This document shows positions 19,364 to 28,291 of a stretch of DNA of 64,000 nucleotides, in pieces. How positions within the stretch are numbered: the first letter of the stretch is position 1; each line of letters begins with the position of its first letter. The position numbers and the translations under genes are program-made. The stretch comes from Leptospira bandrabouensis (lineage in GTDB: Bacteria > Spirochaetota > Leptospiria > Leptospirales > Leptospiraceae), in assembly GCF_004770905.1 (NCBI RefSeq), contig NZ_RQHT01000014.1, positions 310,001 to 374,000 of the forward strand, written 5' to 3'. Under the pieces are notes generated by a model. The model searched no databases. It was not told the DNA's origin and saw nothing but the letters and a program-made list of their open reading frames with translations.

Positions 19364-21196
19364 TTGTCGGTATCGAACGAATCAGGTGGCAACGTGAAAC
19401 GAGAAACTTTATTTTGGGATCTTACCCTAAAACTAGAAGCGTTTACTCATACGGTCCCTGTGCCATTTGCGGTGTATTATGCCATCATCACACAAAAAAT
19501 GGAGCCAGAACACTGGAAAATCTTCATCGCACTTTGTGTAGTTTTTGCCACAGGAATTGGTCTCCTTGGTACTTTTGTTCGCCACCTCCTCCTCAAATAT
19601 GTATTCGCAAGAATAGAAAAGATTCCTATCCAAACTGCAGGAATTTCTTCGTTAACCAAAGAAGAAATGGAATATGCGAAATCCGTAAAAATCTTATTAT
19701 TTCGATATCCTTTACTCGAAGCAATCATCATCGTAATACGTTGGTTATCTGGTGTTATACCCATTAGTTTTTTATTTTTCTATTTAGTGGCATATATGCC
19801 CTCTGTACTTCGCTCAGCTATTTTTACCTTTGTAATGATTGCACCCATATCTTTTGTAACTTATTATTTTATCTCAGAAAGCTCAATTCGCGTTCTCTTT
19901 GACCTTCCACAAATCAAAAATATTGAGCTTCAAGAAAAAGACATTCCAAAGTTTAATTATTTCACAAGAATCCTTGTTGCATTTTTTAGTTTGGCAACTC
20001 TTCCCTTTGTCATTTTTTCTTATATTCTTTACTCACTAACAATGGGAGAGATTGCAGTCCAAGATCCTATGATTCCCATTGTTACTGTTTCCTTTATATT
20101 TGTGATTCCGTTGCTTGTTTGTTCTTACGTGGTAGCGAAATCTGTCAACGAAGGACTAAATGAAACGAGTGGATCATTAGGTGAACTTGCGAAAGGAAAT
20201 TTTGATGTGGTTGTCACCCCTAAATCTAGTGACGATTTCGCCAAACAAGCATTTTATCTAAATTCGGTCATCAGCAAACTAAAAGATATGTATGCAGAGA
20301 TTATCAATTTGAATGAAGGTTTGGAAGAAAAAGTAACACTAAGAACGAATGAACTCAAACAATCCTTACAAGATATCAGCAATTTAAAAATCCAACAAGA
20401 TGGAGATTATTTTCTTACCTATCAACTATTAAACCCTCTTGCCATCAAAGATGTAGACAGTAACCGCCTCGAAGTGGATCATTTAGTCCGGCAGAAAAAA
20501 GTATTCGAATACAAAAACCAAAGGTATGATATAGGAGGAGATATTAATATTTCTCATTCCATTACCTTACAAAATCGTAAATTTTTGTTATTTACCAATG
20601 CAGATGCCATGGGCAAGTCCATGCAAGGTGCAGGTGGAGCCTTGGTATTTGGTGCTGTTTTTCAATCCATCGTCCAAAGAACTAAAACAGATCCTGGTTA
20701 CCAAGCATTTGGCCCGGAAGATTGGCTCAAATACAATCTCCAAGAAATGCACATGATCTTTGAAGCCTTTGATGGAACCATGCTCGTTTCACTGACAATG
20801 GGCTTATTGGAAGAGGAAACGGGAAAACTATATTTTTTAAATGCAGAACATCCCTCTATCGTTTTATACAGAAATGGCAAAGCAGAGTATTTACAAGCCG
20901 ATGTATCATACAGAAAACTCGGAACATTAGGTGCAATGCCCATTCATAATACAAAAGAAGTGCAACTGCAATCAGGAGACGTACTGATCGTCGGCTCTGA
21001 CGGAAAAGACGATATTTTGTGTATAGATTCATCTGGAAAATGGGAAGTCAATTCTGACGAACAGGTTTACCTAAGAATTGTTGAGGCGACTCAAGGGAAT
21101 CTACAAGCAATTATAAAACAGATCGAATCCTTAGGTCAAATAATTGACGATATTTCCTTAATCCGAATCACCCTCCTTCCCAAAACCTCTCCCTAA
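19364..21196 (+). CDS. Membrane HAMP / SpoIIE-like serine phosphatase
   Basis: A 610-residue signalling protein. Six hydrophobic segments lie between about residues 30 and 260, a HAMP-like linker follows (about 255-310, SLGELAKGNFDVVV), then a coiled coil and a PP2C/SpoIIE-type phosphatase domain (about 340-605). The phosphatase motifs are variant but metal ligands look retained: GGDINIS in place of GGDYYD, NADAMGKSMQGAGGAL in place of GDVSGKG, AEHPSI, SDGKDD and DDISLI. It should dephosphorylate a serine or threonine on a partner such as an anti-sigma-factor antagonist. Start could be TTG 19364 (TAGGA upstream) or GTG 19394 (AGGTGG upstream); I keep the longer form. Confidence 0.78.
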   Translation: MSVSNESGGNVKRETLFWDLTLKLEAFTHTVPVPFAVYYAIITQKMEPEHWKIFIALCVVFATGIGLLGTFVRHLLLKYVFARIEKIPIQTAGISSLTKEEMEYAKSVKILLFRYPLLEAIIIVIRWLSGVIPISFLFFYLVAYMPSVLRSAIFTFVMIAPISFVTYYFISESSIRVLFDLPQIKNIELQEKDIPKFNYFTRILVAFFSLATLPFVIFSYILYSLTMGEIAVQDPMIPIVTVSFIFVIPLLVCSYVVAKSVNEGLNETSGSLGELAKGNFDVVVTPKSSDDFAKQAFYLNSVISKLKDMYAEIINLNEGLEEKVTLRTNELKQSLQDISNLKIQQDGDYFLTYQLLNPLAIKDVDSNRLEVDHLVRQKKVFEYKNQRYDIGGDINISHSITLQNRKFLLFTNADAMGKSMQGAGGALVFGAVFQSIVQRTKTDPGYQAFGPEDWLKYNLQEMHMIFEAFDGTMLVSLTMGLLEEETGKLYFLNAEHPSIVLYRNGKAEYLQADVSYRKLGTLGAMPIHNTKEVQLQSGDVLIVGSDGKDDILCIDSSGKWEVNSDEQVYLRIVEATQGNLQAIIKQIESLGQIIDDISLIRITLLPKTSP

Positions 21197-21273
21197 CCAA
21201 ATCCGATTTCACAAAAGAAAAGAATTTCTGACTCCAGGCTCCGAATTCCCATAGTCCAATACATGATTCTAAA

Positions 21274-22659
21274 ATGAACCAAACAAAATTAAAACTCCCC
21301 GTAAAAATGGGATATGGTCTCGCGGAAACTGGTATAACAGCCGTTCAACTATTTACGCAAATTTATCTCTTAAAATATTATACAGAAATTGTAGGTTTAA
21401 ACTCCAGTTTAGCCGGAATTGCCCTTTCCATTTCCGTACTTTGGGATGCGGTGAGTGACCCATTAATGGGGAGGATTTCTGACCACACTCATTCCAAATG
21501 GGGGCGTAGAAGACCTTATATTCTTTTAGGTGGAATTTTACTTTCTTTAGCAGTGCTTCTGCTCTTTTCACCACCCCACCTAACTACACAAATTGGAAAG
21601 TTTTCCTACCTTTTATCTGTTTACCTTTTTGTAAACACTGCCATGACCATTATTTCAGTTCCCCATATTGCCTTAGGAGGGGAACTTAGTTTTGAAAGAA
21701 ATGAAAGAACATCTGTTTTTGGCTGGAGGTTATTTTTTAGTAATATAGGAATGCTTGTTGGGATGATTGTTCCTGCTGCCATTTTACAATCTTTAGGTGA
21801 TGAATCCTCCAAAGAAAATATTATCCTTTCCCGTACGACGGCAGGAGAAATTGTATCTCTGGTCATTTTGGTTTCTTCCATCATTACTTTTCTTGTTACA
21901 AAAGGAAAAGACAGAACAAAGGAAAAACCGGAACGAACGATTCCATTTTTTAAGGCATTTCTTTCTGTTTTAAAAAACAAAATGTTTTTAATTTTGCTTT
22001 TTGCCTTTATCATTGCAACGATAGGAAGGACATTCAACTCAGCCATCGCACTCTATTATTATGAATATAGATTAGGGCTCAAAGAATCTCTTGTGGTCAT
22101 CAATATCCTTTTGCCATTTTTTTTAGTCCTTCTCCTCTCCATTGGGTTTTGGGTTTGGATCGCAAAAAAAATCGGCAAAAAAATTCCAGCCTTCCTTGGT
22201 GTTTTTGGACTTGGTGTACTTACCGTCATCGTATATCCATTGTTTCCTTATGGAGAACTACGACCTCCATTGATTGCTGCTTTTGTTGGCGGAATTTGTG
22301 CAGGATCCATTCTTATTATGGATTCTATCCTAACTGATGTTGTGGATTATGATGAATTCAAAACCGGAGAAAAAAGGGAAGGTTTGTATTTTGGGATTTG
22401 GAAGATGGGGGTGAAATTTTCACAAGCCTTTGGCATTGCCATCACTGGATTTTTACTCGATATCATTGGCTTTCAAAATGGCGTTAGCACCCAATCGCAA
22501 GAAGTGGGATTTCGCCTTGCGATGATTTTTGGACCTGGGGTTGGGTTCTTTTTTATTTTAGGTTCCCTACTTTTTTTATTTTTTCCACTCAGTGATGATA
22601 AACACATCCAAGTACAAAGAATCTTATTGAAACGTAATCAAAAAAGGACCAAGGTATAA
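21274..22659 (+). CDS. MFS transporter, GPH (glycoside-pentoside-hexuronide) cation symporter family
   Basis: A 461-residue inner-membrane transporter with about 12 hydrophobic helices. The N-terminal signature WDAVSDPLMGRISDHTHSKW followed by GRRRPYIL is typical of the GPH/MelB family, which couples sugar or related solute uptake to a cation. Central TDVVDYDEFKTG and REGLYFGIW motifs also fit. The substrate cannot be predicted. It lies between a phosphatase and a nucleotide cyclase on the same strand, with 14 bases to the cyclase gene, so those two are probably co-transcribed. Confidence 0.85.
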   Translation: MNQTKLKLPVKMGYGLAETGITAVQLFTQIYLLKYYTEIVGLNSSLAGIALSISVLWDAVSDPLMGRISDHTHSKWGRRRPYILLGGILLSLAVLLLFSPPHLTTQIGKFSYLLSVYLFVNTAMTIISVPHIALGGELSFERNERTSVFGWRLFFSNIGMLVGMIVPAAILQSLGDESSKENIILSRTTAGEIVSLVILVSSIITFLVTKGKDRTKEKPERTIPFFKAFLSVLKNKMFLILLFAFIIATIGRTFNSAIALYYYEYRLGLKESLVVINILLPFFLVLLLSIGFWVWIAKKIGKKIPAFLGVFGLGVLTVIVYPLFPYGELRPPLIAAFVGGICAGSILIMDSILTDVVDYDEFKTGEKREGLYFGIWKMGVKFSQAFGIAITGFLLDIIGFQNGVSTQSQEVGFRLAMIFGPGVGFFFILGSLLFLFFPLSDDKHIQVQRILLKRNQKRTKV

Positions 22660-22673
22660 ACAAAGATATCTAT

Positions 22674-24242
22674 ATGAAACCTGGACGCACCTTACAATTT
22701 ATTGCCTTTTTGTTAATTTACTTTATCGTCCCCTTTTGTGCCTGTTTGTTTACTTTGTTATTTGCCAATTATACAGCTTCCGCTTTTTTACCTGACAAGT
22801 TCTTAGCATTGTTCGAAGCCACACAAATCAAAAACGATTTAACGTTATCCTTATTCACTTGGTCACCCTTTCCGATCATCACCCTTATTTTATTCTTTTA
22901 TAGTTTGCCCATTGCCAAATTTCTTTTTTCAACAAAAGGATGTAACTTTATCTCAGAAGAAAGGGCTCGCCACCGCATTGTTCACTCACCATTAACAATT
23001 AGTATCTTAGGTTTTATTGGTTGGGAACTTTCTAACATTCTTAGTATTTGTAGGATCGACACACTCTTTCCTGATGCACCCCAACAAAGTATCATTACGG
23101 TTTCGATATTATTTGGATTTTGGGGCCTATTTGCTTTCGCTTTTTCTTATGCCACAACTACTTATTTAAACAAACTCCTCATCATTCCTTGTGTATTCCC
23201 AGAAGGAGGGCTTGGAAAATATGCTCATGGAAAACAATTTTCCATAGTAACCAAACAATTTATTTTTTGGGCAGCTTCTACACTATTTCCGATCGTTCTT
23301 CTTATCTTTGGATTATTGCTTAGAACCAACCAAAACATTCTCAATCTTCACGAACTTGTTCATAATGATGTTCTCTTTGAAGTCATTGCCATTATGCTTG
23401 TTTTTTCTTTTGCCTTTGCGATGTCTTTTGCATCCAGTTTGCAACATCCTCTCAACCAAATCGAAAAAGCAACAACACTTATCAAAGAACAAAAATTTGA
23501 TACTCGAGTTAAAATCTTTAGTTCGGATGAATTGGGTCTTCTTGGTGATGCCGTCAACGAAATGGCAGAAGGTCTTGCCGAAAGAGAAAGGATCAAAGAT
23601 ACCTTTGGTCGAATAGTAGACCCTAGAGTCAGGGATTATTTACTTTCCAATGAACATAGTTTAGGTGGAAAAGTCGTAGAAGCCTCAATTCTTTTTTCTG
23701 ACCTGAGAGACTTCACCAAACTTTCAGAAAAACGAAAACCGGAAGAAGTATTGTACATCCTCAATCGTTACTTTCAAGAAATGAGTAACGCCATCGAAAT
23801 CCACGGTGGATTTATCAATAAGTTCATTGGCGATGCAATTCTTGCTGTTTTTGGAACCCCTATGCCAATGTCGGACCACGCCGAACGTGCGTTTGCAACT
23901 GCCCTCCAAATGCAAAAAAACTTAGACGCACTCAATTCACAGTTTTTAAAAGAAGGACTCGCAGAATTAAAGATGGGAATTGGAATCCATACGGGTAGTC
24001 TTCTTGTCGGAAATATTGGTTCTGCCAATCGAATGGAATTTACAGTCATCGGCGATACTGTCAATACTGCTTCTCGTGTAGAAGGTCTTTGTAAGGGTTT
24101 AAAGAAAAACCTCCTCCTCACAGAGAACACAACCTCTCTTTTACCGGATAGTATTCGCTCAAAACTCCAACCAGAAGGGGAATACGAGCTCAAAGGTAGG
24201 GAATCCAAAGAAAGGATTTATTCTTATTCTGACAAAGAATAA
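22674..24242 (+). CDS. Adenylate/guanylate cyclase with membrane and HAMP domains
   Basis: A 522-residue class III nucleotide cyclase. The N-terminal half has about six hydrophobic helices, followed by a HAMP domain (about 255-305: HPLNQIEKATTLIKEQ, SSDELGLLGDAVNEM) and the catalytic domain (about 330-500). Metal-binding aspartates lie in ILFSDLRDF and GDAILAVFG; GDTVNTASRVEGL carries the transition-state region. It should make cAMP or cGMP in the cytoplasm in response to a membrane or periplasmic cue. The lysine in NKFIGDA and the threonine-containing VIGDT make cAMP more likely, but this is not decisive. Confidence 0.87.
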   Translation: MKPGRTLQFIAFLLIYFIVPFCACLFTLLFANYTASAFLPDKFLALFEATQIKNDLTLSLFTWSPFPIITLILFFYSLPIAKFLFSTKGCNFISEERARHRIVHSPLTISILGFIGWELSNILSICRIDTLFPDAPQQSIITVSILFGFWGLFAFAFSYATTTYLNKLLIIPCVFPEGGLGKYAHGKQFSIVTKQFIFWAASTLFPIVLLIFGLLLRTNQNILNLHELVHNDVLFEVIAIMLVFSFAFAMSFASSLQHPLNQIEKATTLIKEQKFDTRVKIFSSDELGLLGDAVNEMAEGLAERERIKDTFGRIVDPRVRDYLLSNEHSLGGKVVEASILFSDLRDFTKLSEKRKPEEVLYILNRYFQEMSNAIEIHGGFINKFIGDAILAVFGTPMPMSDHAERAFATALQMQKNLDALNSQFLKEGLAELKMGIGIHTGSLLVGNIGSANRMEFTVIGDTVNTASRVEGLCKGLKKNLLLTENTTSLLPDSIRSKLQPEGEYELKGRESKERIYSYSDKE

Positions 24243-24285
24243 AATGATTGAACTCCCTTCTAAAAACTCTCAAAATGGAGAAGAA

Positions 24286-24561
24286 ATGAAAGTGGTTCTG
24301 GGAATAATTTTGTTCAGTCTTTTATTTGTTTCGTGTAACGAAATTAAGTTGGTGAACAGGCAAGATATTTTAGATCTTCTCGAAGGGGACGGAACACAAA
24401 ATGGATATTCATCCTCTGGATCGTCCAATGCTTCTACTAAATCATCCACTAACAATGGCAATGCGAATGGCTTAGACCATTACGGACTTACAGATTCACC
24501 CACAGGAACCAACTCTTATGGATCTACGGGTTCCACTGTAGGAAACCCGCTAGGTTATTAA
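24286..24561 (+). CDS. Small Ser/Gly/Asn-rich lipoprotein
   Basis: A 91-residue lipoprotein: MKVVLGIILFSLLFVSC gives a lipobox cysteine at residue 17, and the rest is low-complexity, rich in S, G, N and T. I chose ATG 24286, which has GGAGAAG immediately upstream, over the ATG at 24244, whose extra 14 residues (MIELPSKNS...) would spoil the signal peptide. It follows the cyclase gene closely and is likely in its operon. Function is unknown; the unstructured body suggests a surface linker or small accessory protein. Confidence 0.65.
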   Translation: MKVVLGIILFSLLFVSCNEIKLVNRQDILDLLEGDGTQNGYSSSGSSNASTKSSTNNGNANGLDHYGLTDSPTGTNSYGSTGSTVGNPLGY

Positions 24562-24585
24562 ACAATTGCTTGTTCTTTTTATTCT

Positions 24586-25071
24586 TTATTTAATAAATTC
24601 AAAAAAATCATCCATCAGTGGCCGAAAACAAGACCGGATTGTGATTTTGGCCACCTTTTCATTTTTAGGTCCATAATTTAAAACGATATCATTCGGATCT
24701 CGGATGAAGGAAAAGATTTTATTCACCTGAAAATCTGCGTGTCCATCTTGCACTTTGATTACATACTCAAATTCATGTTCATTAGCATCCACTTCCCCAA
24801 TTCCATAGGGAACGTAACATTTAATGAGGCCTATCCCCCTTAGTTCACCTGTCTCTGGGTTTTCCGATTCAATTTTAGAAAGTTCCGGATCCAATTTGTA
24901 TTCCAACCATTGTTTTGCCTTTAGGAAACTACGGGTTTTCTGGTAGGTTTTATGGTCTCTACCATCTTCAGTGGTTCGGTATTTGGAAGATACAATCCAA
25001 AGTTTCAAACACATAGAATTCTGGAAGACCAGGAAAAAGAAAACAAATAGGGCAAGTCGTTTTGACATCAT
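24586..25071 (-). CDS. Exported protein, possible DUF4468-like fold
   Basis: A 161-residue protein with a signal peptide (MMSKRLALFVFFFLVFQNSMC) and a compact domain. The mature part has a helix rich in K/W (SFLKAKQWLEYKL), then ESENPETGELRGIGLIKCYVPYG and FEYVIKVQDGHADFQV strands, an order reminiscent of DUF4468-type TBP-like domains; this is a weak resemblance. A cysteine at residue 21 could act as a lipid attachment site. It begins 2 bases after the end of a short minus-strand frame, so the two could be coupled. Function unknown. Confidence 0.6.
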   Translation of the reverse strand: MMSKRLALFVFFFLVFQNSMCLKLWIVSSKYRTTEDGRDHKTYQKTRSFLKAKQWLEYKLDPELSKIESENPETGELRGIGLIKCYVPYGIGEVDANEHEFEYVIKVQDGHADFQVNKIFSFIRDPNDIVLNYGPKNEKVAKITIRSCFRPLMDDFFEFIK

Positions 25072-25073
25072 TT

Positions 25074-25241
25074 CTATGCTTTCTTTTCGTCACCCGGTTC
25101 GCAAAACAAATCTTCACAAAGATGAAAAATTTTCTCCTTATTGGGAAGTACGGGGAAGGGAACTACATTGGGAGGCAAAAGGGATGTGTTCTGGTTTGTT
25201 TTTTTGATCTTATGTCTCTTGGACTCGATTCTATCTCTCAC
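25074..25241 (-). CDS. Candidate small protein upstream of the exported protein
   Basis: An open frame ending in HLCEDLFCEPGDEKKA, with an opposite-strand proline/valine stretch LLPPNVVPFPVLP. The protein-like composition and the 2-base gap to the next minus-strand gene suggest a real coupled gene. The start is uncertain: GTG 25241 (55 residues) leaves room for a promoter before the divergent plus-strand gene; ATG 25271 and ATG 25334 are also in frame, and the last would overlap the plus-strand start. No domain recognised. It conflicts with a longer plus-strand reading from TTG 25141, which I reject. Confidence 0.4.
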   Translation of the reverse strand: MRDRIESKRHKIKKTNQNTSLLPPNVVPFPVLPNKEKIFHLCEDLFCEPGDEKKA

Positions 25242-25332
25242 CTTATTATTTTCGGAACTGCCCTCCCCCATTCTAGAGTGCCCAAATAAAAATTGGATTG
25301 AATTTGTCAGGGCATCACTTTCAATCTTGAAC

Positions 25333-25626
25333 ATGCCCGATTTTGATCGTATTGATCTTATGAATTATGCCATGTACGGAAATGATTTTGATCCCCAATG
25401 GGATGAAATCCGTGCATTTTTAAAATCCAATACTGCCGCTCAAAAAGAGTTGGAAGAAATTAAAAGAACCGTTCCAAGCCCGCATCTGGGAAAAAAACGT
25501 AGAGAGAACTTACCTACCACAGACCCAAGAGAGTCCAATGGTGGTGATGGAGTGGGCCAAGAACCGAGAATCCCTGGCTCCAATGCCTCTACCAAATCTT
25601 GGTGGCAAAAGATTTTAGGAGAATGA
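25333..25626 (+). CDS. Small acidic protein of unknown function upstream of plsC
   Basis: A 97-residue soluble protein beginning MPDFDRIDLMNYAMYG, with a helical first half (WDEIRAFLKSNTAAQKELEEI) and a disordered charged second half ending in SWWQKILGE. The layout, a short N-terminal helical domain of the kind found in anti-sigma-type or regulator-binding proteins, is suggestive only. I chose ATG 25333 because the frame's 64 earlier residues from TTG 25141 lie antisense to a likely minus-strand gene. Its stop overlaps the ribosome site of the acyltransferase gene 2 bases later, so the two are almost certainly co-translated. Confidence 0.55.
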   Translation: MPDFDRIDLMNYAMYGNDFDPQWDEIRAFLKSNTAAQKELEEIKRTVPSPHLGKKRRENLPTTDPRESNGGDGVGQEPRIPGSNASTKSWWQKILGE

Positions 25627-25627
25627 A

Positions 25628-26350
25628 ATGGAAAACACCGTAGACCAAGTCAAAAAGAATGTTGAGAACATAAAAAAGTTTGTAACTCCATTCTTCAATT
25701 TGGCAGTTAACACAACAGTCTACGGTTACCATAACATTGTACCCAATGGTAAACTCATCCTCACTTGCAATCATAGAAGTGATATGGATCCGTTTGTCAT
25801 TGGTTCTGTGTTTCCCAGATTCATTTCTTGGATTGCAGCTGAGTATACCACTCGCATTCCTCTCTTCAAAGATCTCGTAGAAAAAACAGGAACCATTCCC
25901 ATGGCCATCGATGGGAATATCTCTATGGCCAGTATCAAAAAGGTACAACAGGTCTTTAAAAATGGGGACGTGTTAGGAATCTTTCCTGAAGGCCATGACT
26001 ATATGGTGCAAAATGATTTTTCTGCCCCCCTTGCCAATTTCCATTCGGGATTTGCTGCCTTTAGCCTTCGGAACAAAGTGGACATCCTTCCCACGGTCAT
26101 CATTCCCGATGAAGAAACCGTTACCGATTATCCAATCCCTCCGCTAGTACGTGCCTTCATGGGAATGCCCAAAGAAGTTTGCGATATCAAACGCCGCGTG
26201 GTTTATAAAAAAATCAATGTTGTCTTTGGCGAAGTGATTAAATACGATAATTATGCTCACCTACCGCTTGACAAGGGTATGGTGGAAGTATCGAACGAAA
26301 CCAAACGCAGAATGGGTGAATTACAAAAAGTAGATTATTTAAAAAAGTAA
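25628..26350 (+). CDS. Lysophospholipid acyltransferase (PlsC family)
   Basis: A 240-residue acyltransferase. The catalytic HX4D motif is NHRSDMD (H49, D54), followed by the phosphate-binding FPEGHD motif near residue 120 and the PTVIIPDEE block. Such enzymes acylate lysophosphatidate or a similar glycerolipid at the inner membrane. AGGAG lies before ATG 25628. It is the second gene of a short operon with a small acidic protein. A second PlsC-family gene lies at 61148-61945; they may act on different acceptors, which the sequence does not reveal. Confidence 0.85.
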   Translation: MENTVDQVKKNVENIKKFVTPFFNLAVNTTVYGYHNIVPNGKLILTCNHRSDMDPFVIGSVFPRFISWIAAEYTTRIPLFKDLVEKTGTIPMAIDGNISMASIKKVQQVFKNGDVLGIFPEGHDYMVQNDFSAPLANFHSGFAAFSLRNKVDILPTVIIPDEETVTDYPIPPLVRAFMGMPKEVCDIKRRVVYKKINVVFGEVIKYDNYAHLPLDKGMVEVSNETKRRMGELQKVDYLKK

Positions 26351-26484
26351 ATTTAAATAATTATCGAACACTAACTCAAAACCCATTGAGTATTTACTTC
26401 GATACCACATAACTTTAGTTCAATTGTAAATGTCCAGTCGGCAGTAGAATCAGCACAATCGCCGATTCCCCACCAACTATCTTT

Positions 26485-27327
26485 TTAAACTTCTACTTCT
26501 CCAGAAAACACTTCCTTAGCAGGTCCTGTCATCATCACAGATCCATTTTCTTTCCATTCGATATTGAGAGTTCCACCACGAAGATCAATTTTTACAGATC
26601 GTCCTGTTTTACCATTTAAGATAGAAGCAACGGTCACAGCACAGGCTCCGGTCCCACAAGCTAAGGTTTCCCCTGCTCCTCTTTCCCAAGTCCTTTGGTA
26701 AAGATGGTCCTTTCCCCGAACCGATACAAATTCCACATTTACCCTTCTTGGAAAAAGTGGGTGGTTTTCAATGAGGGGTCCAATCTCCCGCACGGGGAAG
26801 GCATCGGCATCATCTACATAAATCACACAATGAGGGTTCCCCATACTAACAGCTGTAAAATGATATTGTTTACCTTGGACTTCCAATACTTGGTTGATGA
26901 CTGGTTCGTCACCTGTCCAAAGAATCGGAACAAGGGATGGTTTGAGGATGGGTTCACCCATATCCACAGTCACCATTTCTACTTTGCCATTGTTTCCTGT
27001 TTTTAGGTCGAGGGTGAGGACTCCCTTTCCCGTTTCAATGGTTGGTTTTTGGTTTTTAGTCAGGCCGTGGTCAAAAACAAATTTTCCGACACAACGAACT
27101 CCATTCCCACACATCTCGGAAGAACTTCCATCCGAGTTGTACATATCCATTTGGAACTCGCCAGTTTTTGAGTTACGGATAAAAATCACCCCGTCTCCAC
27201 CAATTCCAAAATTGCGGTCGGATAGCTTTTGGATTTGTTCGGGACTCAAACGAATATCGTTTTTCGTGGCATCGATATACACATAGTCATTTCCAATTCC
27301 TTCCATTTTGGTGAAGTTGATTTTCAT
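26485..27327 (-). CDS. dapF: Diaminopimelate epimerase
   Basis: A 280-residue enzyme that converts LL- to meso-diaminopimelate in lysine and peptidoglycan synthesis. The two active-site cysteines are C73 in [11 protein letters not shown] and C224 in LACGTGACA; the start [19 protein letters not shown] is the family N-terminus. ATG 27327, preceded by GAGAGG, is preferred over the ORF start 17 codons upstream. The full-length domain pair is present, and both catalytic cysteines are intact. The gene stands alone between an acyltransferase and a divergent methyltransferase. Confidence 0.95.
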   Translation of the reverse strand: MKINFTKMEGIGNDYVYIDATKNDIRLSPEQIQKLSDRNFGIGGDGVIFIRNSKTGEFQMDMYNSDGSSSEMCGNGVRCVGKFVFDHGLTKNQKPTIETGKGVLTLDLKTGNNGKVEMVTVDMGEPILKPSLVPILWTGDEPVINQVLEVQGKQYHFTAVSMGNPHCVIYVDDADAFPVREIGPLIENHPLFPRRVNVEFVSVRGKDHLYQRTWERGAGETLACGTGACAVTVASILNGKTGRSVKIDLRGGTLNIEWKENGSVMMTGPAKEVFSGEVEV

Positions 27328-27439
27328 TTGATCCTCTCTTATCTCACCCCATGTTTTTTTCACTATGAATGTTGGCAAGCCAGATCAAGGTTTTTTAGTT
27401 TGACCCTTGTTCTCAGTAGTTAGACTGACTCTATAGACC

Positions 27440-28291
27440 ATGAAATCTTGTATCCTTTGCCAATCCTCCGAGTCCAAAACCGTATTCAATGAAAATGGAA
27501 CCCCCATTTTAGAATGTAAAAACTGTGGTCATGTGTATTCCTCTTATGAACAAGAAGAACATTACGAAGGTTATTGGGACGGAGCGGAACAAACCTATGA
27601 TTTAAAATGGTGGGATGATGCACACCGAGCTGTGTATTCCGATTTCATTTCGACTTACTTAAAACAGGAGAAAGGAAACCTACTCGATGTGGGTTGTGGG
27701 CTTGGATTTTTTGTTAAGGCAGTACTTACCAAAAAACCAGGTTGGTCTGCCGTTGGTTATGAAATTTCTAAACAAGCTGTCAAATTTGCCAACGAACAAA
27801 ATGGAATGAAAACGGTTTATGCAGGTCTTGTACAGGACTCTAAACTACCAAAAGAAAGTTTTGATATCATCACTTTATGGGACGTGATCGAACACATTCC
27901 CAAACCACATTCTCTACTCACTTACCTACACGGACTACTGAAACCCGGTGGGATTCTTTTTTTACAAACGCCGAATTTTCCGATCCAACTAGCAAAAGCA
28001 AATCTAAAGGTAAAACTAAAAGGGATGCAAGAAGGTGTTCACTACTTAGAAGCCAAAGACCATGTGAACAATTATAAGATGCATACCTTGGCAGAACTAG
28101 GAAAACAATGCGGATTCAACGAACCAAAATATAAAGTGCTTATGCCCATCCTTTCTGTATCAGGAAGCAAAAGTAAACTTGCCGTTTATCTAAAGTTAGC
28201 TTATTATTATTTTACAAAACTAATTTTTGTTCTGAGTTTTAAAACCATCAACTGGAACAATACTTTATTTTTGACGCTTGTGAAGCCATAA
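27440..28291 (+). CDS. Class I SAM-dependent methyltransferase with N-terminal zinc-ribbon cysteines
   Basis: A 283-residue methyltransferase. Four cysteines (C4, C7, C26, C29) form a probable zinc ribbon, as in O-antigen and sugar methyltransferases of the methyltransferase-11/23 group. Motif I is LLDVGCGLG (D83), followed by VGYEISKQAVKFA and SFDIITLWDVIEHIPKP. The C-terminal portion ends in a hydrophobic helix pair (about 240-275), suggesting loose membrane contact. The acceptor is unknown; surface-glycan modification is one guess. The last 27 bases overlap the 3-prime end of the convergent HAD gene. Confidence 0.83.
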   Translation: MKSCILCQSSESKTVFNENGTPILECKNCGHVYSSYEQEEHYEGYWDGAEQTYDLKWWDDAHRAVYSDFISTYLKQEKGNLLDVGCGLGFFVKAVLTKKPGWSAVGYEISKQAVKFANEQNGMKTVYAGLVQDSKLPKESFDIITLWDVIEHIPKPHSLLTYLHGLLKPGGILFLQTPNFPIQLAKANLKVKLKGMQEGVHYLEAKDHVNNYKMHTLAELGKQCGFNEPKYKVLMPILSVSGSKSKLAVYLKLAYYYFTKLIFVLSFKTINWNNTLFLTLVKP

